Origin: Thermoleophilia bacterium
GTDB lineage: Bacteria; Actinomycetota; Thermoleophilia; Solirubrobacterales; 70-9
Reading direction: 5' to 3'
DNA: 57,788 bases
Assembly: GCA_016650125.1 (NCBI GenBank)
Contig: JAENWT010000017.1
Coordinates: 1-57,788, forward strand
The notes beneath the pieces are model-generated. The model made no database searches, had not been told where the DNA came from, and saw nothing but the letters and a program-made list of their open reading frames with translations. How positions within the stretch are numbered: the stretch's first letter is position 1; every line of letters begins with the position of its first letter. A program made the translations under genes and the position numbers. This document shows, piece by piece, positions 16,783 through 24,936 of this stretch.

Positions 16783-18123
16783 TTGAAGCGCCTGACAAAC
16801 ACCCATATCGGAGAACTGGATCAGGTTCTCGCCCTTTCCGGCCAGACTCTCTGGGCGGTCCAGACTGATGGCGTGATCGTTGATGTCTTCGGCTCGCTCG
16901 AGAGCCGCCTCGGCTTCCAGCGGGAAGAGCTCATCGGCCGGCCGTTCCAGGAGATAATCGATCCCGGGGACTCCGCAGTCGCCACCAGCAGGTTCGAAGA
17001 GATCGTCCGCGGGGGTCCGGCGGCCCGGGTCGACTCCGGTACCGAGATCCGTATGACCGGCAAGGATGGCGACGAATACGACGTCAAAGTCAACGCCTCG
17101 TCGGTGACCCAGAATCAGGATGGCGACGAGCTCATCTTCGCCCTGACCACCGACATCACCCGCCAGAAGATCGCGGAGCGGGCGCTGGAACGGGAAAGGG
17201 TGCTTTTCTTCAATACTTTCGACCGGGCTCCGAACGGCATCGTCCTGCTCCACCTGGACCTCGAACGCGGAGGCCTGATCAAGGGCGCGAACGCGGAAGC
17301 CGAGCGAATCACCGGGTACCAGCAGGACGACGCGATCGGCCTCTGGCTCACCGAAGGCGGACTGGTTGAGGTCGAAGAGGACAAGCTTGCCGTCGCCCTC
17401 AGGGACAGCAAGGCGATCCTGGAAGGCGAGCAGCCGAGCTTCACCCTCGAGCGGACGGTCAATCGCCCGGACGGCTCCAGCTTCGAGATGAAGGCCGACG
17501 TGTCGGCACTCGACATCGGCGTCCTCGGCGAACCGGACGACCCCTATCCGATCAACGCGGTCGCCCACATCGAGGACGTCACCGAGCAGCGCCGGGCCGA
17601 AAGCGAGCTCCAGCACCAGGCGAGGCACGACCCGCTGACCGATCTGCTCAATCGCCGCTGGTTCATCGCGCTCCTGACTGACCGGCTCGATCGCAGTGCC
17701 CAGGGGTACGGAGGCGGCGCGCTTCTCATGATCGACCTCGACGACTTCAAGCAGGTCAACGACTCCCACGGACATCACGCCGGTGACGGCGTTCTGAAGG
17801 AGATTGCCCGAATCCTCAAGGCCGAGCTGCGGGACACCGACATGGTGGCCCGGATCGGCGGCGACGAGTTCGGGGTGCTGCTGCCGAACACCGGGCACGA
17901 AGGAGCGGTGAGGGTTGCCGAGTCACTTCTCAACCGCTTTCGGGACTCGAAGATCGAGATCTCCGATTCGAATGGCCAGAACTTCCTGCCGAGCGTGAGT
18001 ATCGGCTTGCTTATGCTCGACGGCCGAGACGTCGACGCCGACGCGGCGCTTCGCGAATGCGACCGCGCGATGTACGACGCCAAGCACCAGGGCGGCGCAC
18101 GCTTCCTGGTCGCCTCGGATTGA
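16783..18123 (+). CDS. PAS-PAS-GGDEF diguanylate cyclase
   Basis: The 446-residue cytoplasmic protein starts at TTG. Two PAS domains (about residues 15-130 and 140-270) are each followed by a PAC-like end (TTDITRQK, IEDVTEQRR). The GGDEF domain follows a typical linker (ARHDPLTDLLNRRWF) and has intact GGDEF at 359-363. It also has the metal-binding DLDDFKQVND segment, so cyclase activity synthesising cyclic di-GMP from GTP is expected. No RxxD inhibitory site is obvious just before the motif. No transmembrane segment or EAL domain is present, so an internal ligand or redox signal is likely. It lies 21 bp behind lepA. Confidence 0.92.
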   Translation: MKRLTNTHIGELDQVLALSGQTLWAVQTDGVIVDVFGSLESRLGFQREELIGRPFQEIIDPGDSAVATSRFEEIVRGGPAARVDSGTEIRMTGKDGDEYDVKVNASSVTQNQDGDELIFALTTDITRQKIAERALERERVLFFNTFDRAPNGIVLLHLDLERGGLIKGANAEAERITGYQQDDAIGLWLTEGGLVEVEEDKLAVALRDSKAILEGEQPSFTLERTVNRPDGSSFEMKADVSALDIGVLGEPDDPYPINAVAHIEDVTEQRRAESELQHQARHDPLTDLLNRRWFIALLTDRLDRSAQGYGGGALLMIDLDDFKQVNDSHGHHAGDGVLKEIARILKAELRDTDMVARIGGDEFGVLLPNTGHEGAVRVAESLLNRFRDSKIEISDSNGQNFLPSVSIGLLMLDGRDVDADAALRECDRAMYDAKHQGGARFLVASD

Positions 18124-18133
18124 GCCCAGCCGG

Positions 18134-18139
18134 TAGTTT
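18134..18139 (+). promoter_or_regulatory. -10 box TAGTTT before the MaoC pair
   Basis: TAGTTT ends 6 nt before the ATG at 18146, giving a predicted leaderless start. Confidence 0.4.
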
Positions 18140-18145
18140 TCCCGC

Positions 18146-18586
18146 ATGGCGCTAAAGACCGATGCGGTGGGAAAGAGCTGGCCGAGCTTCGAGTACGAGA
18201 TCGGCCGGGAAAAGATTCGCGAGTACTGCCACGTCATGGGGATCGATAATCCGGTCCACTTTGACGCCGCTGCGGCTGAAGCAGCCGGATTTCGCAACAT
18301 CGTCGCGCCACCCATGTTCGTCGTGGTCTATAGCGCCGGTGCGATGGGCCCGGTGCTCTTCGACCCGGAGGTCGAGATGAACTTCGCCGCGATGGTCCAC
18401 GGCGGCCAGGAATTCCAGTGGGGCGAGCCGGTCTGCTCGGGTGACCTGATCACCACCACACCGAGCTGCCGCGAGATCTACGAGAAGGACGGCAAGGGTT
18501 TCTACGTCTTCGAGACCCGTTCCGTGAACCAGGACGGCGCCGAAGTCGTACACGCCACCTGGACCAACATCGTCAGGGGAGTCTGA
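18146..18586 (+). CDS. MaoC-like (R)-hydroxyacyl dehydratase subunit, HadA/HadC type
   Basis: The 146-residue protein has the FAS1-type N-terminal MaoC hot-dog fold seen in the mycobacterial HadA and HadC subunits. Visible landmarks are GKSWPSFEYEIGREKIREYC, IDNPVHFD and FAAMVHGGQEFQWGEPVCSGD. In mycobacteria such subunits pair with HadB to dehydrate 3-hydroxyacyl-ACP in FAS-II chain elongation. The HadB-like partner follows after 1 bp. A general FAS-II role is more likely here than mycolate synthesis, since no mycolate genes are seen. The start follows a TAGTTT box. Confidence 0.85.
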   Translation: MALKTDAVGKSWPSFEYEIGREKIREYCHVMGIDNPVHFDAAAAEAAGFRNIVAPPMFVVVYSAGAMGPVLFDPEVEMNFAAMVHGGQEFQWGEPVCSGDLITTTPSCREIYEKDGKGFYVFETRSVNQDGAEVVHATWTNIVRGV

Positions 18587-18587
18587 A

Positions 18588-18989
18588 ATGAGCGAGCTCA
18601 ACACCGGTGATTCGATCGAAGAACTGAAGGTCACCCCCGACAAGTACGTGCCGCACCGTTACGCCGGTGCGACCGGGGACTTCAATCCGATCCACATCGA
18701 TCCTGAATTCGCCAAGATGGTCGGCCTGCCTGGTTCGATCCTCCACGGGCTCTACGTCATGGGCCTCGTGGCCAAGGCAAGCGCCGGTGCTGCCGGCGGC
18801 GATCCGCGGGCACTGAAGAGTCTTTCGGTCCAGTTCCGCGGCATGAGTTTTCCCGAGCAGGAGATCGCGGTCACTGGCGAGGTGTCCGAGGTCGAAGGCG
18901 ACCGGGTCACTGTCGACGTGGTCGCCGCCCAGGGCGAGAACCAGGTCATCCGGAACGCCACCGCGGTACTCGAGATTCCGCCGAACTGA
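18588..18989 (+). CDS. MaoC-like (R)-hydroxyacyl dehydratase subunit, HadB type
   Basis: The 133-residue hot-dog protein carries the hydratase-2 motif YAGATGDFNPIHIDPEFA, which provides the catalytic Asp and His, followed by GSILHGLYVMGLVAKA. In known HadAB or HadBC heterodimers this subunit is the catalytic one. It begins 1 bp after its partner's stop, so subunits are probably made in equal amounts. Together they would remove water from 3-hydroxyacyl-ACP (or CoA). The exact chain-length range cannot be inferred. Confidence 0.88.
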   Translation: MSELNTGDSIEELKVTPDKYVPHRYAGATGDFNPIHIDPEFAKMVGLPGSILHGLYVMGLVAKASAGAAGGDPRALKSLSVQFRGMSFPEQEIAVTGEVSEVEGDRVTVDVVAAQGENQVIRNATAVLEIPPN

Positions 18990-18994
18990 GCCAA

Positions 18995-19039
18995 GGCCGG
19001 ACCACGGTCACCTTCCCGGCCACTGGCGCTACCTACAAT
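18995..19039 (+). promoter_or_regulatory. hrcA promoter: GGCCGG dyad and TACAAT box
   Basis: GGCCGG (18995-19000) and CCGGCC (19016-19021) form a dyad with a 15-nt loop. TACAAT (19034-19039) ends 6 nt before the hrcA ATG. AGGAG lies within the 6-nt spacer but is too close to the ATG to act as a normal Shine-Dalgarno. No CIRCE operator (TTAGCACTC / GAGTGCTAA) is present. Confidence 0.5.
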
Positions 19040-19045
19040 AGGAGC

Positions 19046-20068
19046 ATGCTTTCTCAGCGACAGGAGCTGATTCTCGGCCTCGTGGTCGATGCCTACCTCG
19101 ATACCGGCCGCCCGGTCGGGTCGAAGGCGATCGTCGAAAGTGCCGAGCTCTCGTGGGGTCCTTCGACCGTCCGGGCCGAGTTGGCGGCGCTAGAGGCCGC
19201 TGGTTACCTGACCCATCCGCACACTTCGGCCGGCCGGGTGCCGACTGATTTCGCCTACCGCCTCTACGCCGAATCGATCATGTTGCGGCCGGTCGCCCGG
19301 CCTCCGGCCGCGGGGCAACCTGATGCGACCCGTTTCCGGCGTGAGGTCGACGAAGCGATGAGGGAGACGACCACCGCGCTCTCGCACATGACCGACCTGC
19401 TGGCCCTGGTCGTCGCGCCGCCGCTCGGCACCGCGACGATCCACCGGGTCGAAGCCCTGCTGCTGCAGCCCGACACGGTCATGGTCGTCGCGATCACTTC
19501 GGCCGGCGATGTCACCAAGCGCGCCTTCACCTTCCAGGCTCCGGTTGATCCGGGCCTGGTCGAATGGGCCTCGAGCTACCTCAACGAAACCCTCGTCGGC
19601 ATCGACCTCGGCGCGCGCCGCATCGCCTCCAGGCTGGCCAGCCCGGGTCTCGACCCGACCGAAGCCGCTTTCATCGAGCGCCTGTCTCCGGCCCTGGTCG
19701 ACCTCGAGCAGAACCCCGAGGAGACGCTCTACGTCGAAGGCGCCGGCCGCCTTCTCGACGAGCGCCGCTCCCAGGACCTGCCGCAGATCGACCAGCTCAT
19801 GACCGCACTCGAACAGCGCGCCAGCGTCCTGCGCATGATGCGCTCGGCAATCGACGAGCGTTCTGTCTTCCTCTGGATCGGCGCCGAGAACCCGCAGCCC
19901 GAATTGCGCTCGGTGAGCGTCGTCGGCGCCAACTACGGACTCGGCCACCGGAACCTCGGATCGGTCGGCGTGGTCGGCCCGACCCGCATGGACTACGAAA
20001 CGGCGATCGCCTCGGTTTCCGAGGCGGCGCGTGAACTCTCGCAGTATTTCGAGAACGTATACGCATGA
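19046..20068 (+). CDS. hrcA: Heat-inducible transcription repressor HrcA
   Basis: The 340-residue protein begins LSQRQELILGLVVDAYLDTGRPVGSKAIVE, the winged-helix start of HrcA, with STVRAELAALEAAGYLTHPHTSAGRVPTD as recognition helix and wing. A GAF-like central domain and dimerisation region follow, ending with YETAIASVSEAARELSQYF. HrcA represses class I heat-shock genes by binding CIRCE operators. dnaJ overlaps its stop by 4 bp (ATGA), the usual hrcA-dnaJ pairing. CIRCE is missing upstream, so autoregulation by the classical route is not supported here. Confidence 0.97.
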   Translation: MLSQRQELILGLVVDAYLDTGRPVGSKAIVESAELSWGPSTVRAELAALEAAGYLTHPHTSAGRVPTDFAYRLYAESIMLRPVARPPAAGQPDATRFRREVDEAMRETTTALSHMTDLLALVVAPPLGTATIHRVEALLLQPDTVMVVAITSAGDVTKRAFTFQAPVDPGLVEWASSYLNETLVGIDLGARRIASRLASPGLDPTEAAFIERLSPALVDLEQNPEETLYVEGAGRLLDERRSQDLPQIDQLMTALEQRASVLRMMRSAIDERSVFLWIGAENPQPELRSVSVVGANYGLGHRNLGSVGVVGPTRMDYETAIASVSEAARELSQYFENVYA

Positions 20069-21189
20069 GCACACGTGACTACTACGAGGTGCTCGGGGTC
20101 CCCCGGAGTGCCACCGACCAGGAGATCAAGAAGTCGTTCCGGAAGATCGCCCGGGAGCTCCACCCGGACGTGAACGGTCACGACCCGGAGGCCGAGGACA
20201 AGTTCAAGGAAGCGGCCGAGGCCTACGAGGTCCTGTCCGACGAGAAACAGCGTCAGACCTATGACCAGTACGGGCAGGACGGCCTCAGGTCCGGCGGATT
20301 CTCTTCGCAGGCTCAGGGCTTCGGCTCGATTGACGACCTCTTCAGCGCTTTCTTCGGCGGAGCCGGAGGCGGTGCGGGGTTTGGCCGGCGCGGTCCCGCT
20401 CCGGGCGCCGACGTCGGTGTCGGGATCGAGATCGGACTCGAAGACGTGCTCGAAGGCGTGAGCGAAGAAGTCGAGTTCGATGTGGTCGCCACCTGCGAGC
20501 ACTGCCACGGCAACGGGGCGGAGCCGGGCACCCCGATCCACACCTGTGAGAAATGCAAGGGTGCCGGCGAGCTGCGATCGGTCGCCAACACCGCCTTCGG
20601 CCAGATGGTCAGGGCGGTGCCATGCGATGTCTGCCACGGCGAGGGCAAGACCGCGGAAACACCGTGCGGCGTCTGCTCCGGCCTCGGCCGCAGCCACACG
20701 ACGAAAACGCTGATGGTCGACGTGCCTTCGGGAATCGAATCCGGCCAGCGCATCCGGATCGCCGGGGCCGGTCATGCCGGCGAGTCCGGCGCCCCGTCCG
20801 GGGACCTCTACGTCGAGGTCTCGGTGGCCGAGCGCGAGAACATGATCCGCGACGGCAAGGACCTGATCACCGTGATCCCGGTCGACGCAACCAAAGCGAT
20901 CAGCGGTGACACGGTTGAAGTCGAAACCCTCGACGGCGACGACGAGATCGAGATTCCCGCCGGAACCCAGCCCGGCGCCGAGACCGCCCTCAAGGGCAAG
21001 GGGCTGCCGCAGCTCGGCACCTCGAAGCGGCGCGGCAACCACCGTTTCGTGTTCAACGTGGTGATCCCGGCCAACCTTTCCGAGGAGCAGCTCAAGCTGG
21101 TGAACGATTTCGACGGAACCCTGACTGAAGAGAACCGCAGACCGAAGGAATCCGGCCTCTTCGGCCGCTTCCGCCGCACCCGGGCGTGA
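20065..21189 (+). CDS. dnaJ: Chaperone DnaJ (Hsp40)
   Basis: The 374-residue type I DnaJ has a J domain with HPD at 33-35, a Gly/Phe-rich linker (FGGAGGGAGFGRRG), and a zinc domain with four motifs starting near residue 144: CEHCHGNG, CEKCKGAG, CDVCHGEG and CGVCSGLG. The C-terminal substrate-binding domains follow. It stimulates DnaK ATPase and presents unfolded proteins. It starts within the hrcA stop (ATGA), and prmA follows after 7 bp. No dnaK or grpE lies in the window, so this may be the hrcA-linked second DnaJ typical of Actinomycetota. Confidence 0.97.
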   Translation: MSTRDYYEVLGVPRSATDQEIKKSFRKIARELHPDVNGHDPEAEDKFKEAAEAYEVLSDEKQRQTYDQYGQDGLRSGGFSSQAQGFGSIDDLFSAFFGGAGGGAGFGRRGPAPGADVGVGIEIGLEDVLEGVSEEVEFDVVATCEHCHGNGAEPGTPIHTCEKCKGAGELRSVANTAFGQMVRAVPCDVCHGEGKTAETPCGVCSGLGRSHTTKTLMVDVPSGIESGQRIRIAGAGHAGESGAPSGDLYVEVSVAERENMIRDGKDLITVIPVDATKAISGDTVEVETLDGDDEIEIPAGTQPGAETALKGKGLPQLGTSKRRGNHRFVFNVVIPANLSEEQLKLVNDFDGTLTEENRRPKESGLFGRFRRTRA

Positions 21190-21196
21190 TCGGCAG

Positions 21197-22036
21197 ATGA
21201 TCCGGCTAGCGGTGCGCTGCCGGCCGGACCAGGCGGAGATCGTCCTGGCCGAGCTGACCGTCCTCGCGCCCGGAGGCGTTGAAGAGACCACTACGGCGGA
21301 TTACGTGGAATACGCGATCTACGGTGCCGAAGGCGAGCTGCCCGACCTAGGTGAAGTCGAGGCAGCGAGCGGCGACGGGCTGGTCGAGGTGGTCGCGACC
21401 GAAGTCGCCGACGACTGGGCCGAACGCTGGCGCGCCTTCCACAAGCCGTTGGCGATCACCGCACCCGACGGCGGCACATCATTCTGGCTGCGTCCTCCCT
21501 GGGAGAAAAGCGGGCCGGGGGAATTCGAAGTCGTGATTGACCCCGGCCAGGCTTTCGGCACTGGAGCCCACTCGACCACACGCCTCAGCCTTCAGCTCCT
21601 GCTTGACCTTCACGACCGGGGATTGAGCGGCGGACCGCTGACCGACCTCGGAACCGGCTCGGCGGTGCTGGCGATCGCCGCGGCGAAGCTGGGGTGGGGC
21701 CCTGTCTCCGGCTACGACCACGAAGTCGCGGCGATCGAAGCCGCGATCGAGAACGCCAAGGTCAATTCGGTCGAGATCGAACTCGAGCGATTCGACCTGA
21801 AGTCCGGACTGCCGGAACTCGGCCCGACCGTGGTCGCCAACCTGACAGCTCCCCTGCTGGAGGTCGTGGCGGCCCAGCTGGACGAATCGAACCGGCCGGA
21901 CCGAATGGTCTGCTCGGGCCTGCTCGCGACCGAGCGCGAGCGGGTAGAAGTCGCCTTCGCCGGAGTCGGTCTGACCAGCCGCCGGTTCCTGACCGACGAG
22001 AACTGGGGCGGACTGCTGCTGGAGGCCGGCGAATGA
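21197..22036 (+). CDS. prmA: Ribosomal protein L11 methyltransferase
   Basis: The 279-residue protein shows a PrmA N-terminal domain with DDWAERWRAFHKPL and the Rossmann methyltransferase core FGTGAHSTTRLSLQLL followed by the SAM-binding TDLGTGSAVLAIAAAKLG near residue 150. NLTAPLL takes the place of the usual N-(I/L)-x-A-x-P-L post-motif. PrmA trimethylates L11 using S-adenosylmethionine. Order dnaJ-prmA is conserved in many bacteria. Its stop overlaps the murI start as ATGA. Confidence 0.93.
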   Translation: MIRLAVRCRPDQAEIVLAELTVLAPGGVEETTTADYVEYAIYGAEGELPDLGEVEAASGDGLVEVVATEVADDWAERWRAFHKPLAITAPDGGTSFWLRPPWEKSGPGEFEVVIDPGQAFGTGAHSTTRLSLQLLLDLHDRGLSGGPLTDLGTGSAVLAIAAAKLGWGPVSGYDHEVAAIEAAIENAKVNSVEIELERFDLKSGLPELGPTVVANLTAPLLEVVAAQLDESNRPDRMVCSGLLATERERVEVAFAGVGLTSRRFLTDENWGGLLLEAGE

Positions 22037-22836
22037 TCGGCGTCTTCGATTCCGGGGTCGGAGGCCTGACTGTGCTTCACGAACTGCTGGTCTCGCTTCC
22101 GGAAGAGGACTACATCTATGTTGGCGACAGCGGCCACTTTCCTTACGGCACCAAGACTGTCGAAGAACTGACCGACCGGGCAGTGGCGATTACCGAATTC
22201 CTCTTCGAGAAAGACATCAAGCTGCTGGTCATCGCCTGTAACTCAGCCACCGCCGCCGCGGGTCCTCTGATCCGGGAGATGGGCGAAGAGGCCGGCATTC
22301 CGGTGCTGACGGTGGTCGGCCCCGAGGCCGAAATCGCCGGAGCGATCACCGAGTCCGGGCGGATCGGCGTCCTCGCGACGCCGGCGACGGTCGCCAGCGG
22401 CGCCTATGCCAAGGCGCTGGAAGAGCAGGGCAGGCCGTTCACCGTGACCGAAGTAGCGGCACCCGATCTCGCCCCGATCATCCAGGGCGGTTTTCCCTTC
22501 GACGAAGCGGTGCTCGAGACGGTCCGCAGCTACTGCGAGCCCCTGAAAGAGGCCGACGTCGACACCCTGGTCCTCGGCTGCACCCACTTCCCACTGGTCG
22601 CCCCGATGCTCCAGCGCCTGCTCGGGCGGGACGTACGCCTGGTCACAGCCGGTCACGCGATCGCCGGAGCCATCCAGAGAAACCTCGCCAAGAGCAACAA
22701 CCTCGCCAAAACGGGCCAGGAAGGTACCTACAATTTTCTGGTGACTGGGGACAAAGAAGGTTTCGAGAAGCTCGGAACCCGCTTTCTCCAGCTTCCTCTC
22801 GACGGGCGCGTAGAGCACATAGAGCTCGGGGAGTAG
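22033..22836 (+). CDS. murI: Glutamate racemase
   Basis: The 267-residue protein begins MIGVFDSGVGGLTVLHEL. Catalytic cysteines are C69 in IACNSATAA and C183 in LGCTHFPLV, and the acidic residue is in FDSGVGG. MurI supplies D-glutamate for peptidoglycan by cofactor-independent racemisation. The start ATG overlaps the prmA stop. The same frame is open farther upstream, but that stretch is antisense-like arginine-rich sequence inside prmA. A TAGGTT box for the next gene overlaps the murI stop region. Confidence 0.97.
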   Translation: MIGVFDSGVGGLTVLHELLVSLPEEDYIYVGDSGHFPYGTKTVEELTDRAVAITEFLFEKDIKLLVIACNSATAAAGPLIREMGEEAGIPVLTVVGPEAEIAGAITESGRIGVLATPATVASGAYAKALEEQGRPFTVTEVAAPDLAPIIQGGFPFDEAVLETVRSYCEPLKEADVDTLVLGCTHFPLVAPMLQRLLGRDVRLVTAGHAIAGAIQRNLAKSNNLAKTGQEGTYNFLVTGDKEGFEKLGTRFLQLPLDGRVEHIELGE

Positions 22837-22839
22837 GTT
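22834..22839 (+). promoter_or_regulatory. -10 box TAGGTT before the small membrane protein
   Basis: TAGGTT overlaps the murI stop codon and ends 6 nt before the ATG at 22846, consistent with a leaderless internal start. Confidence 0.35.
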
Positions 22840-22845
22840 GATCTG

Positions 22846-23169
22846 ATGCTCAAGTTTCTGCCCTGGGCGGCCGCCGGGATCCTTTTCATGGTCGGCGTTA
22901 TTGCCCCGATCGGCTTCCTGATGTGGATCCCTGCCGCGATCCTGATGACAGTGCTGATCGTCAAAGGGATTCGCAGTCCACGCTCCTTTTTCGCCTTTGC
23001 ATCAGGGATTGGAGCGACCCTGATCGCGCTGGCCCTGGTCAACCACACGTACATCATCTTTCTGCTCTACGGAACGGTAGTGACGGTCGGTGGAGTGGTG
23101 ATGTTCTCGGCATTCGGACCAAGAACAAGCCATGCCGACGAGCCAGAGACTTTCCCCGACGTCGATTAG
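22846..23169 (+). CDS. Small membrane protein of unknown function
   Basis: The 107-residue protein has three hydrophobic segments: about residues 5-33, 45-65 and 68-90. Its cytoplasmic or periplasmic tail ends acidic (DEPETFPDVD). No family is recognised. It sits between murI and the YqeY gene, with about 10 bp on the murI side, so it may be cotranscribed in addition to having its own TAGGTT box. Confidence 0.7.
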   Translation: MLKFLPWAAAGILFMVGVIAPIGFLMWIPAAILMTVLIVKGIRSPRSFFAFASGIGATLIALALVNHTYIIFLLYGTVVTVGGVVMFSAFGPRTSHADEPETFPDVD

Positions 23170-23184
23170 TCCCGATCGTCTCGG

Positions 23185-23190
23185 TACTCT
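23185..23190 (+). promoter_or_regulatory. -10 box TACTCT before the YqeY gene
   Basis: TACTCT ends 6 nt before the ATG at 23197. The spacer is TGTTTT, without a Shine-Dalgarno. Confidence 0.45.
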
Positions 23191-23196
23191 TGTTTT

Positions 23197-23628
23197 ATGC
23201 CCGCCGTGGACCAAATCCGTACTGATGCCCGTTCCGCCCTCAAGCAGGGGGACAAGAAGCGTGCTTCCGCGCTTCGGATGATTCAGGACGTCCTCCAGCA
23301 GGACGCCAAGCTGGGCAAGGACGACGAAGTCGCTGCCCTGCAGCGTGAGCGCAAGAAGCGGCTTGAAGCCGCCGATGCCTACGCCGACGCCGGACGCACC
23401 GAACAGGCCGAAGACGAAAGGTTCGAAGCCGAACTGATCGCCGGCTACCTGCCAGCCCAACTGAGCGACGAAGACCTGAACGTTTTGGTCGCCGAGGCGA
23501 TCGAAGCCACCGGTGCCACCGAACAGAAGCAGATGGGCCAGGTCATGGGCGCGCTCAAGGACAAGGTCGCCGGCAAGGCCGACGGCAAGCGGGTCAGCAC
23601 GGCCGTGCGGGAACACCTTGCCTCGTAG
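23197..23628 (+). CDS. GatB/YqeY domain protein
   Basis: The 143-residue helical protein matches the YqeY family: RTDARSALKQGDKKRASALRMIQ at the start, RKKRLEAADAYADAGR in the middle and YLPAQLSDEDL before a C-terminal domain like the tail of GatB. That tail binds tRNA in the Asp/Glu-tRNA amidotransferase, but free-standing YqeY has no settled function. It overlaps the phoH start and heads a phoH-ybeY-era block, suggesting an RNA-metabolism link. The start follows a TACTCT box. Confidence 0.93.
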   Translation: MPAVDQIRTDARSALKQGDKKRASALRMIQDVLQQDAKLGKDDEVAALQRERKKRLEAADAYADAGRTEQAEDERFEAELIAGYLPAQLSDEDLNVLVAEAIEATGATEQKQMGQVMGALKDKVAGKADGKRVSTAVREHLAS

Positions 23629-24571
23629 GACCCTGACCCTCGACAACGACGTCGCGGCCGAACTGGCCGGATCCCAGGACTCGGTACTCAAAGCTTTGCG
23701 TGACCGCACCACCAGCAAGGTCCACCTGCGCGGCAACATGCTCACGCTCGAAGGTGACGAAAAGCAGATGGACGAAGCGGCACGCCTGGTCGACGAAATG
23801 GTCGGCCTGATCGAAGACGGCCATGAAGTGGAACCGGCGACGCTCGATTCGGTGACCAACGCGATCCAGTCTTCGCGGCGCCCCAAGGAAATGCTCGACG
23901 ACGTCGTCTGGCACAACCGCAACACCCGGGTCGTGCCGAAGACCGTCAACCAGAAGGTCTACGTCGACGCGATCCGCGAAAGCACGATCACCTTCGGCAT
24001 CGGGCCCGCCGGCACCGGCAAGACCTTCCTCGCGGTCGCGATGGCCGCAGCCGCCCTGGTCGAGGGCGAAGTCCAGCGCATCATCCTGACCCGTCCCGCG
24101 GTCGAAGCCGGCGAGAGCCTCGGCTTCCTGCCCGGTGACCTCCAGGCCAAGGTCGATCCGTATCTTCGCCCGCTCTTCGATGCGCTCTACGACATGCTCG
24201 ACCCCGACCGGGTCAACGGTTACTTCGACCGCGGCGTGATCGAGGTCGCCCCGCTCGCCTTCATGCGCGGCCGCACTCTCAATGACGCTTTCGTGATCCT
24301 TGACGAGGCCCAGAACACGACGCCGGAGCAGATGAAGATGTTCCTGACCCGGCTCGGCTTCAACTCGAAGATGGTGGTCACCGGCGACGTCACCCAGATC
24401 GACCTGCCCCGTGACAGCAAGTCAGGCCTGGTTGTCGTCCGCGAGATCCTCGAAGGCATCGAAGACGTCGACTTCGTCATGTTCGGCGGCGCCGATGTGG
24501 TCCGTCACCGGCTGGTCCAGAAGATCGTCGCGGCCTATGGCGAACACGCCGAAAGCGGGCAGGCAAGATGA
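23618..24571 (+). CDS. phoH: PhoH-family ATPase (YbeZ type)
   Basis: The start is taken as TTG 23618, overlapping the yqeY stop by 11 bp and giving 317 residues; the open frame extends upstream, but only as an arginine-rich shadow. A KH-like N-terminal region contains VHLRGNMLTLEGDE. The PhoH domain has Walker A GPAGTGKT near residue 128 and Walker B FVILDEAQN near 225. PhoH/YbeZ ATPases work with the endonuclease YbeY in rRNA maturation and quality control in characterised bacteria. The ybeY ATG overlaps its stop, supporting a joint role. Confidence 0.95.
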   Translation: MPRRTLTLDNDVAAELAGSQDSVLKALRDRTTSKVHLRGNMLTLEGDEKQMDEAARLVDEMVGLIEDGHEVEPATLDSVTNAIQSSRRPKEMLDDVVWHNRNTRVVPKTVNQKVYVDAIRESTITFGIGPAGTGKTFLAVAMAAAALVEGEVQRIILTRPAVEAGESLGFLPGDLQAKVDPYLRPLFDALYDMLDPDRVNGYFDRGVIEVAPLAFMRGRTLNDAFVILDEAQNTTPEQMKMFLTRLGFNSKMVVTGDVTQIDLPRDSKSGLVVVREILEGIEDVDFVMFGGADVVRHRLVQKIVAAYGEHAESGQAR

Positions 24572-24936
24572 ATCTCGACCTCGAAGACGTGCCGGCCGAG
24601 TTCAGGCCGGCGGTCTCCGCAGCTCTGAAAGAGGCCGGGGTGGAGGACGGGCACCTTGCGGTCGAGGTGGTCACCGAAGTGAAAATTCACGAGCTGAACC
24701 GCGAGTTCCGCGACCGCGACCAGCCGACCGACGTGCTCTCCTTCCCGGTCGATGAAGACGGACCGAGCGCCGGTCCACGGGAGCTGGGCGATGTGGTTGT
24801 CTGCCCCGAGCAGTGCACCGACGTAACTGAGGCGGTCGTGCACGGCGTGCTCCACCTTTGCGGCCACGACCACGAGCCCGACAGTGGCGAAATGTTCAAG
24901 GTCCAGGACCGTGTAATGGCGGCTCTAGATGGCTGA
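24568..24936 (+). CDS. ybeY: Endoribonuclease YbeY
   Basis: The 122-residue protein carries the metal site H92-G-V-L-H96-L-C-G-H-D-H102, the UPF0054 signature. DQPTDVLSFP and LGDVVVCPE are further family marks. YbeY is a single-strand-specific metallo-endoribonuclease for 16S rRNA 3'-end maturation. It is slightly short at the N-terminus compared with E. coli YbeY. It overlaps phoH by 4 bp (ATGA) and era by 8 bp. All three neighbours act in rRNA or 30S maturation. Confidence 0.96.
   Translation: MNLDLEDVPAEFRPAVSAALKEAGVEDGHLAVEVVTEVKIHELNREFRDRDQPTDVLSFPVDEDGPSAGPRELGDVVVCPEQCTDVTEAVVHGVLHLCGHDHEPDSGEMFKVQDRVMAALDG

Noticed and set aside
18990-19045. CIRCE operator upstream of hrcA
   Set aside because: Neither half of the CIRCE consensus is present.
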